From NCBI GenBank assembly GCA_035567895.1, contig DATMPC010000110.1, forward strand, positions 61,232-125,231: 64,000 bases of DNA, in the 5' to 3' direction. This stretch comes from Terriglobales bacterium. GTDB taxonomy: Bacteria; Acidobacteriota; Terriglobia; Terriglobales; Acidobacteriaceae. The notes beneath the pieces are model-generated. The model ran no database searches. It was given only the letters and a program-made list of their open reading frames with translations, and had not been told where the DNA came from. The number at the start of each line of letters is the position of its first letter. Within the stretch, counting starts at the first letter, position 1. Shown one piece after another: positions 34,355 to 43,851 of this stretch. The translations under genes and the position numbers were made by a program.

Positions 34355-35230
34355 TCAAACCCGCGCCCAATGCCCTCTCTCCACTTCTTTCAGCGGCAAG
34401 TCGGCGTATTGCCGGGCCTCCACCATCGCCAGTGCCTCCTCGCGATTGCTATGAAGTGTAGGGATTGCTTTGAGCAGACCGCGCGTGTACTCGTGCGCCG
34501 GAGCCGTGAAAACCTGCTGGGCCTTTCCGCTTTCGAGCACTTGTCCGCGATACATGACGGCGATTCGATCTACAACCTGCGAAACCACGCCCAAATCGTG
34601 GGAGATGAAAAGCATCGACAACGAAAACTTCTCGCGCAATCGCGCGAGCAAATCGAGTATCTGGGCCTGCACAGTTACGTCGAGGGCGGTAGTCGGCTCG
34701 TCGGCGATCAATAATTGCGGGCGATTCACGATGGCCATGGCAATCATCACGCGTTGACGCTGTCCGCCAGAGAGCTGATGCGGATAATCTCTCGCCCTGC
34801 TTGCGGGATTCGGAATTGCGACTTCGTCGAGCGCGGCTACCGCGCGCGTCCAAGCTTCTTTGCCGCGGATGGTTTCATGCGCGAGGATGGCTTCGGCTAC
34901 CTGGTCGCCTACTCGCATTAGCGGATTCAGCGCGGTCATCGGTTCCTGGAAGATCATGGTTATAGCGCGTCCGCGAAGTTTGCGCATCCGCTCTTCTGCA
35001 GCGCTGAGCAGCTCTTCTCCGGCAAAGCGGATGCTTCCGCTAACGCGCGCCTGAGGAGCCAGTAGTCGCATGATTGCCAATGATGTAACGGATTTCCCGC
35101 TGCCGGATTCCCCGACCAATCCGACCGACTCTCCCGTGCCGATGGAGAAACTCAAGTCACGGACCGCCGCCGTTGAGCCAAAGGAGATATCGAGATGCTC
35201 GACACTGAGAAGGGGCGGGGACATGCTCAT
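34355..35230 (-). CDS. OppD/DppD-type ABC transporter ATPase, isolated
   Basis: A 291-aa nucleotide-binding domain: Walker [11 protein letters not shown]-loop [10 protein letters not shown], signature LSGGQRQRV, Walker [17 protein letters not shown] and switch FISHDLGVV. The C-terminal [10 protein letters not shown] is the oligopeptide/dipeptide transporter extension. No permease, binding protein or OppF neighbour is present, so its partners are elsewhere. Start 35230; a nearby in-frame ATG at 35224 is an alternative. Confidence 0.92.
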   Translation of the reverse strand: MSMSPPLLSVEHLDISFGSTAAVRDLSFSIGTGESVGLVGESGSGKSVTSLAIMRLLAPQARVSGSIRFAGEELLSAAEERMRKLRGRAITMIFQEPMTALNPLMRVGDQVAEAILAHETIRGKEAWTRAVAALDEVAIPNPASRARDYPHQLSGGQRQRVMIAMAIVNRPQLLIADEPTTALDVTVQAQILDLLARLREKFSLSMLFISHDLGVVSQVVDRIAVMYRGQVLESGKAQQVFTAPAHEYTRGLLKAIPTLHSNREEALAMVEARQYADLPLKEVERGHWARV

Positions 35231-35286
35231 GCATTCATATCACACGAAAACGGAATCTCACGACGCAAGAACGGACAACCCAAATC

Positions 35287-35419
35287 AACCACAGAGGGCA
35301 CGAAGTATCACGAAGGAAGGATGGGCATAACGATTCCTACATTCGCCTTTGTGTTCCTTCGTGTCCTTTGTGGTTTCATCCGGCTTTTCTCCGTGCCTCC
35401 GTGTCTCCGTGGTGAAGAT
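35287..35419. repeat. Decayed inverted/direct repeat of CACGAAGG and CCGTGTC words
   Basis: AACCACAGAGGGCACGAAG and ATCACGAAGG on the left pair with CCTTCGTGTCCTTTGTGGTT on the right; CTCCGTG-type words follow. Such CACGAAGG/CACGGAGG words are widespread intergenic repeats in soil bacteria. Confidence 0.55.
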
Positions 35420-35443
35420 GCCTTCCCACTTCATCCCGGCGGC

Positions 35444-35449
35444 TATAAT
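35444..35449 (+). promoter_or_regulatory. -10 element of the amidase gene
   Basis: TATAAT; start predicted near 35456, giving a 5' UTR of about 32 nt that includes GGAGAGG before the ATG at 35488. The -35 is poor. Confidence 0.45.
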
Positions 35450-35487
35450 TGCCGGTTTTTAGACGCTTCGGAGAGGACCTACACACG

Positions 35488-37350
35488 ATGCTCGATCGCA
35501 GACGCTTTCTCGCCGTCTGTTCGCAGTTGGGACTCACTTCAACGCTCTTTCCCGGCGTGCTTTGGGGCATGGCCGAACCTCAGGGCAAGGTTACGAAGGA
35601 GATGATTGGCAGCGCGGCAGATATCGCCGACGTCCCCATTCCCGACGATCTGCGCGAAACGATGCTCGAAAGTCTGGACCAAAACAGGAAGAACTACGAC
35701 GAGATTTACAAGCTGCACATCGCAAACTCGGTGGCGCCCGCTTACGTCTTCGATCCAGTGCTTCCTGGAATGAAGTTTGAGACCGTGAAGCGTCCGCTAC
35801 GCATGTCCAGCGCTCCGGCGCTGAATATAAGTGGTGCTCCGAAGAATATCGAGGATGTTGCCTTCTACAGCGTTCGCCAACTGGCGGAACTAGTTAGAAC
35901 ACGCAAAGTGTCATCGGCTGCTCTTACTGACATGTATCTCACGCGCTTGAAGAAGTACGATCCGATCCTGAAGTTCGTGATCACGCTCACCGAAGACCGC
36001 GCACATGCGAAGGCGCAAGAAGCCGATCGAGAGATTGCGGCCGGCAAATATCGCGGTCCGCTGCATGGACTACCGTGGGGGGCGAAGGATCTTCTTGCCG
36101 TCAAGGGCTATCGCACTACCTGGGGCGCGGGCGGATTCGAGCAGCAGAACATCGACGAAGATGCCACCGTCGTGAAGCGCCTCGACCAGGCAGGAGCTGT
36201 TTTAGTAGCAAAGCTCACGCTGGGCGCGCTCGCACAAGGCGACAAGTGGTTCGGAGGCATGACGCGCAATCCCTGGAATCCGCATCAGGGTTCGAGTGGA
36301 TCCTCTGCCGGATCTTCTTCAGCAACCGCCGCGGGCTGCGTTGCATTTGCCATCGGATCGGAAACGCTCGGCTCGATTTCGTCTCCTTCGACCCGCTGCG
36401 GAGCCACGGGACTGCGTCCGACTTTCGGCCTGGTGCCGCGCACGGGAGCGATGGCACTCTCATGGACGATGGACAAGCTTGGTCCGATCTGCCGCGCCGT
36501 CGAAGATACCGCGCTAGTGCTGAACGCGATCTATGGTCCCGACGGCGGGGATCGCACGGTTCATGACGTCGCCTTTAACTGGGACGCGAATCTCGACTGG
36601 CGCAAGCTGCGCGTCGGCTATTTCAAAGAGGAATTTGAATTCAAACCTCCACCCGAGCCTCCAGCGGAAGCGGCGCCAACTTCACCGGAAGAGCAGAAGA
36701 AACGCGACGAGCGCAACCGGGCACGTGAACGCGGGCTGGCGATGCGGAAGTACGACCAGCAATTCAACGACTCAACGATTGCCAAGCTCCAGGAAATGGG
36801 TGTGAAGATGACTCCGCTTGAGTTGCCCAAAACGCCGTATGGGGCAATGAGGTCCCTGCTGCTCGCCGAAGCCGCCGCGGCTTTTGACGACTTGACGCGT
36901 TCCGGACGCGACAAGCTTCTCACCGAACAATCGCCGGATGACTGGCCAAACGCATTCCGCATTGCACGGCTTACGCCAGCAGTCGAGTACATCCAGGCAA
37001 ATCGCGCGCGGATGCAGGCGATGGAGCTGTGGAAGAAGCTGTTCGAGAACATCGATGTAATCGTCGCGCCTACATTCAGTCAACAACTCGTGGCGACGAA
37101 TCTCACCGGACACCCGGCGGTAATTCTGCCCAACGGATTCCGCGGGCCGGATGCGCCAAGACCTCCGCGCAAAGAGAATGGTGAAGATGATGGCGCCGGC
37201 GGCCCCGGCACCCCCGTGAGCCTCACGTTCCTCGGCTCACTTTACGGCGAGGCTAAGTTGTTGGCATTTGCAAAGGCCTATCAGGACGCCAGCGGATTTC
37301 ACTTGAAACATCCGGATCTGGATGCGGCGATGGCCGAGCGCAAATCTTAA
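35488..37350 (+). CDS. Tat-exported amidase-signature hydrolase
   Basis: A 620-aa protein starting with a twin-arginine signal (LDRRRFLAVCSQLGLTS). The amidase-signature Ser-cisSer-Lys triad is visible: K in GLPWGAKDLLA, S in GSSGSSAGSSSATAAG and S in SETLGSISSPS. Hydrolyses amide bonds, possibly of peptides, aryl amides or cell-wall material. An acidic/proline-rich insert (PPPEPPAEAAPTSPEEQKKR) interrupts the middle of the domain. The longer frame to 35449 would place the start upstream of the promoter-derived transcript and is rejected. Confidence 0.92.
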   Translation: MLDRRRFLAVCSQLGLTSTLFPGVLWGMAEPQGKVTKEMIGSAADIADVPIPDDLRETMLESLDQNRKNYDEIYKLHIANSVAPAYVFDPVLPGMKFETVKRPLRMSSAPALNISGAPKNIEDVAFYSVRQLAELVRTRKVSSAALTDMYLTRLKKYDPILKFVITLTEDRAHAKAQEADREIAAGKYRGPLHGLPWGAKDLLAVKGYRTTWGAGGFEQQNIDEDATVVKRLDQAGAVLVAKLTLGALAQGDKWFGGMTRNPWNPHQGSSGSSAGSSSATAAGCVAFAIGSETLGSISSPSTRCGATGLRPTFGLVPRTGAMALSWTMDKLGPICRAVEDTALVLNAIYGPDGGDRTVHDVAFNWDANLDWRKLRVGYFKEEFEFKPPPEPPAEAAPTSPEEQKKRDERNRARERGLAMRKYDQQFNDSTIAKLQEMGVKMTPLELPKTPYGAMRSLLLAEAAAAFDDLTRSGRDKLLTEQSPDDWPNAFRIARLTPAVEYIQANRARMQAMELWKKLFENIDVIVAPTFSQQLVATNLTGHPAVILPNGFRGPDAPRPPRKENGEDDGAGGPGTPVSLTFLGSLYGEAKLLAFAKAYQDASGFHLKHPDLDAAMAERKS

Positions 37351-37360
37351 AGGAACAACA

Positions 37361-37509
37361 AAACGGAGCGTCCGGGCGCCCTCGCCCGGCGAACTGCGGA
37401 GTGCACCCGAACTGTTGAGTTTCGTACTCGAGCTGAGACGAATACCGTCAGCATACGCTGGCTGGCTGTTGCCGAAAAACGCCGGGCGAGGGCGCCCGGC
37501 GCTCCGTTT
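37361..37509. repeat. GC-rich MITE-like element, 30-bp arms
   Basis: Arms 37361-37391 and 37480-37509 are reverse complements except for one extra T; the spacer is 88 bp. Each arm is itself a hairpin (CGCCGGGCG/CGCCCGGCG). The right arm ends in a T7 run and probably terminates the amidase transcript. A solo right arm recurs at 54286-54315. Confidence 0.8.
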
Positions 37510-37593
37510 TTTTGTTGCATACTCAGCGCGAAGCCGTACTTGTGACCCTCCCTGGTTTGGGATACGCTTCTTCTCCTGTTCTCAGGAGGTTTC

Positions 37594-38682
37594 ATGGCCA
37601 CAACGCCAGGCACAGGGACAACCAGCCCCAATCTCGATCAGGCGCTTCAATTTGCATTCAAAGTAGTTGGCGATTTGGCTGCGGCTATGAACACGCCATT
37701 GATTTATATCGGCGACCGTCTTGGCATCTTCAAAGCGATGGCCGATGGCAAGCCCGTGAACTCGGAGGAGTTGGCGCAGAAGACTGGGCTTACCGAGCGA
37801 TATCTCCGCGAGTGGATGAAGGCAATGATCGCCGCCGAATACCTCTCTTACAATCCCGATACGGGACGCGCCACTTTGTCTGCAGAACATGGGCTGGTTC
37901 TCGCTAAGGATGGCAGTCCGGTGTTCCTCATGGGGGCTGCGCAGATGATTCCCGATCACTACAGCATCATTCCTAAGATCATCGAGGCCTTCCGCAAAGG
38001 CGGTGGCGTCCCGTACACCGAGTACACGCACGATACCTTCGAAGGCACTGAACGTCTATTTGAAACCGGGTACAACAACTTTCTCACTTCCACTTGGATT
38101 CCAGCGATGCCGGCAGTACATAGCAAGCTACAAGCCGGAGCCAAGGTAGCGGACGTGGGCTGCGGACGCGGTAAAGCCCTGCTCAACATGGCAAAGGCAT
38201 TTCAGAAGTCGCAATTCGTGGGTTATGACAACTACGGTCCCAACATCGCCTACTCGAATTCGCTCGCGGCCAAAGAAGGAGTTGCGGATCATCTGCGCTT
38301 TGAGGAACGTTCGGCGAACCTGCTGCCGCAGTCCGGCGACTTCGATCTGATAATGACGTGCGACTGCCTGCATGACATGGTCTCGCCAGAGACATGCGCG
38401 CGTTCCATTTATGGTGCGCTGAAAGCAGATGGCACCTGGTTCTGCATCGAGCCCAATGTGCGCGACAAGGTGGAAGACAATATCAATCCGCTGGGAAAGC
38501 TTTTTTACTCCGTAAGCACCTTGCAGTGCATGACCTGTTCGCTGGCTTACGGCGGAGCAGGATACGGGGCCGGAATGGGAGAGGGAAATGCGCGTCGCGT
38601 GGCGCAGCTTGCGGGCTTTACCCAGTTCAAGAAGCTTGCACTGGAAAATCCGTTCAATCAGTTTTTTGAGATCAAAAAGTAG
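37594..38682 (+). CDS. SAM-dependent methyltransferase with N-terminal winged helix
   Basis: A 362-aa protein behind a strong SD (CAGGAGG). The N-terminal ~100 residues form a dimerisation/winged-helix region (YIGDRLGIFKAMADGKP, LAQKTGLTERYLREWM) like the Rv2258c-type methyltransferases. The SAM motif is KVADVGCGRGKALLNMA, followed by FVGYDNY and DLIMTCDCLHDMV. Likely methylates a small secondary-metabolite-type substrate; the acceptor is unknown. It converges on dnaG. Confidence 0.88.
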   Translation: MATTPGTGTTSPNLDQALQFAFKVVGDLAAAMNTPLIYIGDRLGIFKAMADGKPVNSEELAQKTGLTERYLREWMKAMIAAEYLSYNPDTGRATLSAEHGLVLAKDGSPVFLMGAAQMIPDHYSIIPKIIEAFRKGGGVPYTEYTHDTFEGTERLFETGYNNFLTSTWIPAMPAVHSKLQAGAKVADVGCGRGKALLNMAKAFQKSQFVGYDNYGPNIAYSNSLAAKEGVADHLRFEERSANLLPQSGDFDLIMTCDCLHDMVSPETCARSIYGALKADGTWFCIEPNVRDKVEDNINPLGKLFYSVSTLQCMTCSLAYGGAGYGAGMGEGNARRVAQLAGFTQFKKLALENPFNQFFEIKK

Positions 38683-38736
38683 GTTCTGTCATCTCGATTT
38701 GAAGTCTATTGGCTGTCATCCTGAGTGGAAAACTCT

Positions 38737-40542
38737 TCACTCCCGCGACGCCTTCTCAAGTGCCACCTTCTCCTGCAACAGCACAGCGAGAGCACCAACG
38801 TCATTCTTGCGCTCAGCCTCTGCGATGTTAGTGTTCAACTCGCGTTTGCGACGTTCCATTCGTCGCCTTCGCAGTGCCTCGATCGCCGACTCGACCAATT
38901 CTTGCGTGATCTCATCTGACTCCTGCATCAGTATCTGGGCGAGTAGGCGCTGATCCGATTCCGATCCAGTGGAGCCCTCCATCGGAGAGAGCAGCCATTC
39001 CAGCAGAATCTGCGATGGAAGTCCATCAATCAGGGCTTCAGCCGACAATACATCCGTCGTTGCCGTGCGCAAGTAATCCAGCTCGGGCAATGCATCAGGT
39101 GCGAGCAGGCGCACAATGATCTTTTCCGCTTCGCTGATCTGCGGATCGGCTGGTGCCTTGAACGCCGCACCGCGATTCGTCGCCGCATGACGAAGCTCCT
39201 GCCGCACCAGCGCCGAGTCGATGCCTAATCGCTGCGCAACGTCGTTCGCCAGTTCGTCGCGCACGATCGCCTGTGGCACTCGCCTGATGTAAGGCAGCAG
39301 GTAATTCACCGCCTTCGCTTTTCCCTCTGGAGTCTTCACCGGAAAAGTGCTGATCGCGCGACCGATGAGATACGGAAAATACTTGGGCGCCTGCATTAGG
39401 GCGTCGGCGTATGCCTTCGCGCCCTTGCGGCGGATGAACAAATCGGGATCGAAGCCAGATTCGAGTGTCAGCACCTTAATATCGAACTCTTCCTCAATCA
39501 GCATCGAGAGCGATCGCTCAGTGGCCGCCGCTCCCGCCGTATCAGGATCGAAGTTGACGACCGCCTGCTTTGTGAATCGGCTCAGCAACCGGACTTGTGC
39601 TTCAGAAAAAGCCGTTCCCGAAGTGGCAATCACATTCTGGAAGCCGGCCGTGAACACAGAAATGCAGTCGACGTTTCCCTCGACCAGAATCGCGTATCCA
39701 AGATGACGGATCGCCTCTTTGGCTTTGTCCAGATTGAAGAGCACCCGGCCTTTGGAATAGATCGGCGTCTCCGGCGAGTTCAGATACTTAGGCCCAGCCT
39801 TTTCATTCGTGTCCAGGGTTCGGCCAGTAAATGCAATCACCTTGCCCTGCTCGTTGCAGATGGGGAACATCACGCGGTTGCGGAACTTGGAGTACAGAGC
39901 TGTGACATTTCCAGCCGAGGGAGCCGCTCCGGGAGCGTTAGTATTCTGGTTTTCCTCCTGCTTCCAGGACATCAGTCCGGAAAGCTTTAGGATCTCTTCC
40001 TCGGCCATCCCGCGAAGACGGTCACGCAACAGAAATCCCGAGTCGGGAGCAAAGCCGATTCGGAAACGGCGAAGCGTCTCTTCGGTGAGCCCGCGACCGC
40101 CTAAGTACTCCCGCGCTCGAGCACCTTCTGGCCGCCGCAACTGCTCCTCGAAGAACGCGCACGCTCTTTCGTGCATGTCGAGCAGCACCCCTCGCTGCTT
40201 CGCCTCGAGAGCCTCGCCAGGACCTGAGTAAGTTTGACGTGGCACGGGAATGTCCAGCTTCTCCGCCACGCGCCGGATGGCTTCGGGAAAGGTGATGTTC
40301 TCGATTTTCTGAACGAATGTGAAGACGTCGCCGCTGGCTCCGCAGCCGAAGCAGTGAAAGAACTGCCGCGTGGCGTGCACAGAAAAGGAGGGCGACTTCT
40401 CCTTATGGAAGGGACACAATCCAGTGAAGTTCTGGGCTCCCGCCTTCTTGAGCGGAATGTAATCCCCAATGATACGGACGATGTCCGCCTGCTGCTTCAG
40501 GTCCTGGGAAAATGTCGATGCCGTCGCCACAGAAGAAATCAA
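38737..40542 (-). CDS. dnaG: DNA primase
   Basis: A 601-aa bacterial primase that makes RNA primers on the lagging strand. The CHC2 zinc finger has C43, H46 (CPFHKEKSPSFSV), C64 and C67 (FHCFGCGASGD). The TOPRIM domain shows ILVEGNVDCIS and FDPDTAG acidic residues, EGYMD and DGD in most relatives. The C-terminal helical region (MQESDEITQELVESAIEALR) is the DnaB-interacting domain. Start is TTG at 40542 or GTG at 40530. Not in the usual rpsU-dnaG-rpoD operon here. Confidence 0.95.
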   Translation of the reverse strand: MISSVATASTFSQDLKQQADIVRIIGDYIPLKKAGAQNFTGLCPFHKEKSPSFSVHATRQFFHCFGCGASGDVFTFVQKIENITFPEAIRRVAEKLDIPVPRQTYSGPGEALEAKQRGVLLDMHERACAFFEEQLRRPEGARAREYLGGRGLTEETLRRFRIGFAPDSGFLLRDRLRGMAEEEILKLSGLMSWKQEENQNTNAPGAAPSAGNVTALYSKFRNRVMFPICNEQGKVIAFTGRTLDTNEKAGPKYLNSPETPIYSKGRVLFNLDKAKEAIRHLGYAILVEGNVDCISVFTAGFQNVIATSGTAFSEAQVRLLSRFTKQAVVNFDPDTAGAAATERSLSMLIEEEFDIKVLTLESGFDPDLFIRRKGAKAYADALMQAPKYFPYLIGRAISTFPVKTPEGKAKAVNYLLPYIRRVPQAIVRDELANDVAQRLGIDSALVRQELRHAATNRGAAFKAPADPQISEAEKIIVRLLAPDALPELDYLRTATTDVLSAEALIDGLPSQILLEWLLSPMEGSTGSESDQRLLAQILMQESDEITQELVESAIEALRRRRMERRKRELNTNIAEAERKNDVGALAVLLQEKVALEKASRE

Positions 40543-40785
40543 TTGTCGCGGAGTCGTCAGATAACAGGGTACAAGAAGAGGAGGTTGGCTGTGACAAATC
40601 TGTGGGAAAGGAGGATTTCCCGTGGGAAACGGACCCAGAACCTACGTCAGCCAAGACTCCGCCGAACGGCCACCGAGTTGTTCTCTTAGCGCTGGCCCTC
40701 CGAATAGTTACTTTCGTTCATGTTTACGCAGGACACTTGCATGTACTATCGCCCGCCACAAAAGCGTGCAACTATGAGGGCGATT

Positions 40786-41562
40786 ATGCGTCGAAAAGCA
40801 CTCTCGCCTCTCGTTCTTGCTCTGCTTCTGGTAGCAGCTTGCGGGCAAGGCTTTGCCCAATACGCCCTAACCTGCGCCTCGGAAGACGGTCGGCGGCACT
40901 ACTGCCCGGCCGATACGCGCGCCGGTGTGAGCATGCAGCGGCAACGCAGCAAATCGGTCTGCACACAAGGCTCAACCTGGGGATTCGACCAGAATGGTGT
41001 CTGGGTCGATCGCGGCTGCCGAGCGGACTTTCTCGTCAACAATCCCTCTTCTGTTGTCCGAGATCACGATCGCGATTGGGATCGAGACAGAGATCGCGAC
41101 CGCGACAGAGACCGCTATCGCGATGATGGGCGCCGCGGTGAAGAGACGATGCAGCTTACGTGTTCGTCCGAGGACGGAGGACGCCACTACTGCGAGAGCG
41201 ACATCCAGGGAAGAGCGACGATGACCAGGCAGCGCAGCGGCTCTCCCTGCCGTGAAGGGTATAGCTGGGGATACGATCGCCGCGGGGTTTGGGTTGATCA
41301 CGGCTGTCGTGCAGATTTTCAGTTGACCGGCCGCCGTAATGGATGGGCTGGTGGCCGAGATCCTGTCTACGTCGGCAGCATGAAGTGCTCGTCGGATCTC
41401 GGAACGCGCCAGGATTGTCCAATTGACACTCGTGGTGGAGTCAAGATCGTCCGGCAGATCAGTGAGTCATCGTGCCGCCTCGGTTATAGCTGGGGCTACG
41501 ACCGTGACAGCGTATGGGTGGATCATGGCTGCCGCGCTGAGTTTCAGGTCGGGAGCCGATAG
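40786..41562 (+). CDS. Secreted protein with three DUF3011 domains
   Basis: About 258 aa. It starts with a signal (RRKALSPLVLALLLVAACGQGFA) that also fits a lipobox (VAAC). Three ~55-aa DUF3011 repeats follow: LTCASEDGRRHYC, LTCSSEDGGRHYC and MKCSSDLGTRQDC, each ending in YSWGYD(R)xxVWVDHGCRA-type motifs (the first is STWGFDQNGVWVDRGCRA). An Arg/Asp-repeat linker (DRDRDRDRDRDRYRDD) separates the first and second. Four conserved Cys per repeat suggest disulfides. A TTTACG-N15-TACTAT promoter makes starts before 40756 unlikely. Envelope protein, function unknown. Confidence 0.8.
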   Translation: MRRKALSPLVLALLLVAACGQGFAQYALTCASEDGRRHYCPADTRAGVSMQRQRSKSVCTQGSTWGFDQNGVWVDRGCRADFLVNNPSSVVRDHDRDWDRDRDRDRDRDRYRDDGRRGEETMQLTCSSEDGGRHYCESDIQGRATMTRQRSGSPCREGYSWGYDRRGVWVDHGCRADFQLTGRRNGWAGGRDPVYVGSMKCSSDLGTRQDCPIDTRGGVKIVRQISESSCRLGYSWGYDRDSVWVDHGCRAEFQVGSR

Positions 41563-41827
41563 GAGAGCATAAGTTGTTCGACGCAGTAAGCAATGGGGAT
41601 CTTGGCGCCCCGCCGGGTTTCGGCTCTTGCAACGAACTTAACTCCTCGTCAGACAACTAGCCGTCAAAGCAGGTTGACGCGGACACCCGGCCGAGGGCGG
41701 CCAGACCTACCTTGAGTTCTCCCGCCAGCAAACTCTTTTTTACAATGCGCAGACATCTTGGTGACAATCCATGATTTCAGTGACGGTACTGTGACGAACA
41801 GTTAGTTTTCTGGAGGTTCGTCCGCTA

Positions 41828-42325
41828 ATGCAGCCACTCAAAGTGCCTCGGCCAATTCGATTCGAAACGCCAACCATTCCCGCTCAAAAGGACTTTCAGC
41901 CCTTTGTAAATGACCGAGGCAATAGTGGATTTGTCACCCCTACCCTGGCCATAGCCGACAGGGTCACCCAATTTCGTCCGGCGATTGCTGATCCTGGGGG
42001 TCTCCTCAGAATTGTCTGCAAGGGGAGGCTTGTCTCGCTGATCCCAGCGGAAATCGAGTTCATAAAATCCGCTGCCAACTATGTTGAAGTACATGCTGGC
42101 GGATTACGCTACCGCGTCCGCTCTACGCTGAAGCAATTTCAGACCCGTCTAAATCCTACGACTTTCGTGAGAATTCATCGCTGCACCATTGTGAATCTCA
42201 GGCACGTAAAGAACTGCCGGCCGATTCGCCGCGGCGACAGTTTGCTCACGCTCCTCAACGGAAGAGAGCTGGTCGTGAGCCGGAAACACAAGGAAGCTCA
42301 GAACGCTTTGCGAGCCCTTGCATAG
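41828..42325 (+). CDS. LytTR-domain DNA-binding protein without receiver
   Basis: A 165-aa protein. Residues ~70-163 are a LytTR domain (IPAEIEFIKSAANYVEVHAG, STLKQFQTRLNPTTFVRIHRCTIVNLRHV, LVVSRKHKEA). The first 65 residues are not a phosphoacceptor receiver and contain no recognised domain. SD GGAGG lies 11 nt upstream. Could be a constitutive or ligand-controlled regulator. GTGAC words repeat upstream (41760-41805). A strong hairpin follows. Confidence 0.87.
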   Translation: MQPLKVPRPIRFETPTIPAQKDFQPFVNDRGNSGFVTPTLAIADRVTQFRPAIADPGGLLRIVCKGRLVSLIPAEIEFIKSAANYVEVHAGGLRYRVRSTLKQFQTRLNPTTFVRIHRCTIVNLRHVKNCRPIRRGDSLLTLLNGRELVVSRKHKEAQNALRALA

Positions 42326-42368
42326 ACTTCTGCAGACCGGGCTTATCTCTATCTTCTAGCCCAGAGAA

Positions 42369-42399
42369 TTAGAGGACCCAAGACTTCTGGGTCCTCTAA
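42369..42399. terminator. Bidirectional hairpin terminator
   Basis: TTAGAGGACCCA, loop AGACTTC, TGGGTCCTCTAA: perfect 12-bp stem between the convergent LytTR and cupredoxin genes. Confidence 0.75.
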
Positions 42400-42427
42400 T
42401 CGCTTCTGCTAAACCTTCCTGCGTAGT

Positions 42428-43015
42428 TCAGTGATTCTCCCGCTTGTCTTCGCGAGCATTAATTGTGGTCCTCATCCAGGGGTGAATGCAGCATTGAAAG
42501 TTCGCGGCTTCGCCTTCCTTCACCTGGGCAGTGGCTGACATCCCAGCGGGCAAGAAGATGTTGTCAGGCCCTGGCTGTTGTGGCACTAGCATGCCGTTGA
42601 CGACCTGAGCGCACTCCGGTGCCGGAACATTATTGCCGGAACCAGCATTCAGCGGGGCAACGAATCCGCCCCCGAATTTCTTCACTCGGGTGAACGTGTG
42701 GAGTTCCCCGCCCGAATTCTTAAGGCTCAGATTCGCGCCCTCTTCAGCGTTATTCTGCGAGGCAACGAACCGCCAAGCGCCCACCGATTTGTCTGCGGCG
42801 AGTTCCTGTCCAAAGCCAGAGAGCGTGATAAAGCCGCTTGATGTATCGCGTCCGCAGCCGATATTGGCGAAACTGACCGGATCGCAGTAGTCGCGCACAT
42901 CGACCGTAATGTCTGCAGGCTGATCTCTGTCCTTCTTATCTTTGTCGTCTCCTGCGAACATAGCAACTGAGTACAGCAGGCCAAGCGACATAGTCAGGCT
43001 CAGAATTCTCCTCAT
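42428..43015 (-). CDS. Secreted cupredoxin-like protein A
   Basis: A 195-aa protein; AAGGAGG precedes the ATG at 43015. Signal peptide RRILSLTMSLGLLYSVAMFA. Ligands of a type-1 copper site are visible: His in GGELHTFTRV and C-x-x-H-P-x-M in FQCCIHPWM, with a second adjacent Cys. A mid-region Cys pair (DYCDPV, GCGRDT) may form a disulfide. Probably a periplasmic copper or electron-transfer protein. It follows the cupredoxin B/porin operon after a gap of 123 bp. Confidence 0.78.
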   Translation of the reverse strand: MRRILSLTMSLGLLYSVAMFAGDDKDKKDRDQPADITVDVRDYCDPVSFANIGCGRDTSSGFITLSGFGQELAADKSVGAWRFVASQNNAEEGANLSLKNSGGELHTFTRVKKFGGGFVAPLNAGSGNNVPAPECAQVVNGMLVPQQPGPDNIFLPAGMSATAQVKEGEAANFQCCIHPWMRTTINAREDKRENH

Positions 43016-43138
43016 GATCGTTCCTCCTTGAGAAATCTGTTTGGGATTCACAGATGGCCAAGCTAAGCGAGGGACATAGTGGCGGTTGTCAAGGATTTGT
43101 CATGCCACAGAGATTCGGTGGGACAGAGCGGCCCTTGC

Positions 43139-43846
43139 TCAGTGCGGCTCGTACGATGAAGTCGCAGCCGAGTCGTAGTCACGCCCATATTTGTTTTTGT
43201 GCTGGGCGAGGCTCTCGCCGGAAGGCACTTGAATAACTCCGAGTTGCACCGGCTCCTGGCCGACTGTAAAGCGGCGAGAGAGTTTCCCCATCTCCTCGCT
43301 GTTTAGTCCTTCCGCCCAGATCTGGAGCAGATATTCTCCAGACTCGACATTTGGCATCTTCACCGATCCGTTGCTATCGACGAGCGAGTAATAAGGCGTA
43401 TCCAGCGAGATCACAATGGCATTCATCTGTGGATGGATGTTGCAGAAGATGTAGCTGACTCCTGGCCGATCGAACTTTACCGAGCGGCTTGTGCCAGACT
43501 CATAAAGCCCCAGGTCAAATCTCTTTCCTTCGAACAAGGAAAAGACATTGTGAAAGAACGGATCCCGATTCGGGAACTCAACCACAGATCCTGGCGGGAT
43601 CACCAACAGGTGCGGTGAAAACGTTTTGTTTTTCTGCGTGAGCGTTGAGCGAATGGGAGCCCGTCTCAACGATGCCGCTTGAGCCGAATTTACCGGCGTA
43701 AGGGAAACGACAACTCCTGACGCATCCTCGTTCTTATCGGAGGCGACTTGCACTTTGCCAACAACATCGGCGGCCTGAAGGCAGGTCGCCGCTCCGCAAC
43801 AAAGTGCAACCGTCAGGGAAAGAATGAAGGTTCTATAGCGAGTCAT
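43139..43846 (-). CDS. Secreted cupredoxin-like protein B ('methylamine utilisation'-type)
   Basis: A 235-aa protein; the ATG at 43846 lies 5 bp after the porin gene's stop. Signal peptide RTFILSLTVALCCGAATCLQA. The plastocyanin-like core shows FPNRDPFFHNVF (His) and CNIHPQM (CxxHPxM), i.e. a type-1 copper set. A C-terminal carboxypeptidase-regulatory-like beta domain (VKMPNVESGEYLLQIWAEG) follows. Frames extended to 44584 only run through the porin gene. Probably delivers electrons or copper in the periplasm. Confidence 0.78.
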   Translation of the reverse strand: MTRYRTFILSLTVALCCGAATCLQAADVVGKVQVASDKNEDASGVVVSLTPVNSAQAASLRRAPIRSTLTQKNKTFSPHLLVIPPGSVVEFPNRDPFFHNVFSLFEGKRFDLGLYESGTSRSVKFDRPGVSYIFCNIHPQMNAIVISLDTPYYSLVDSNGSVKMPNVESGEYLLQIWAEGLNSEEMGKLSRRFTVGQEPVQLGVIQVPSGESLAQHKNKYGRDYDSAATSSYEPH

Positions 43847-43851
43847 CTGGA

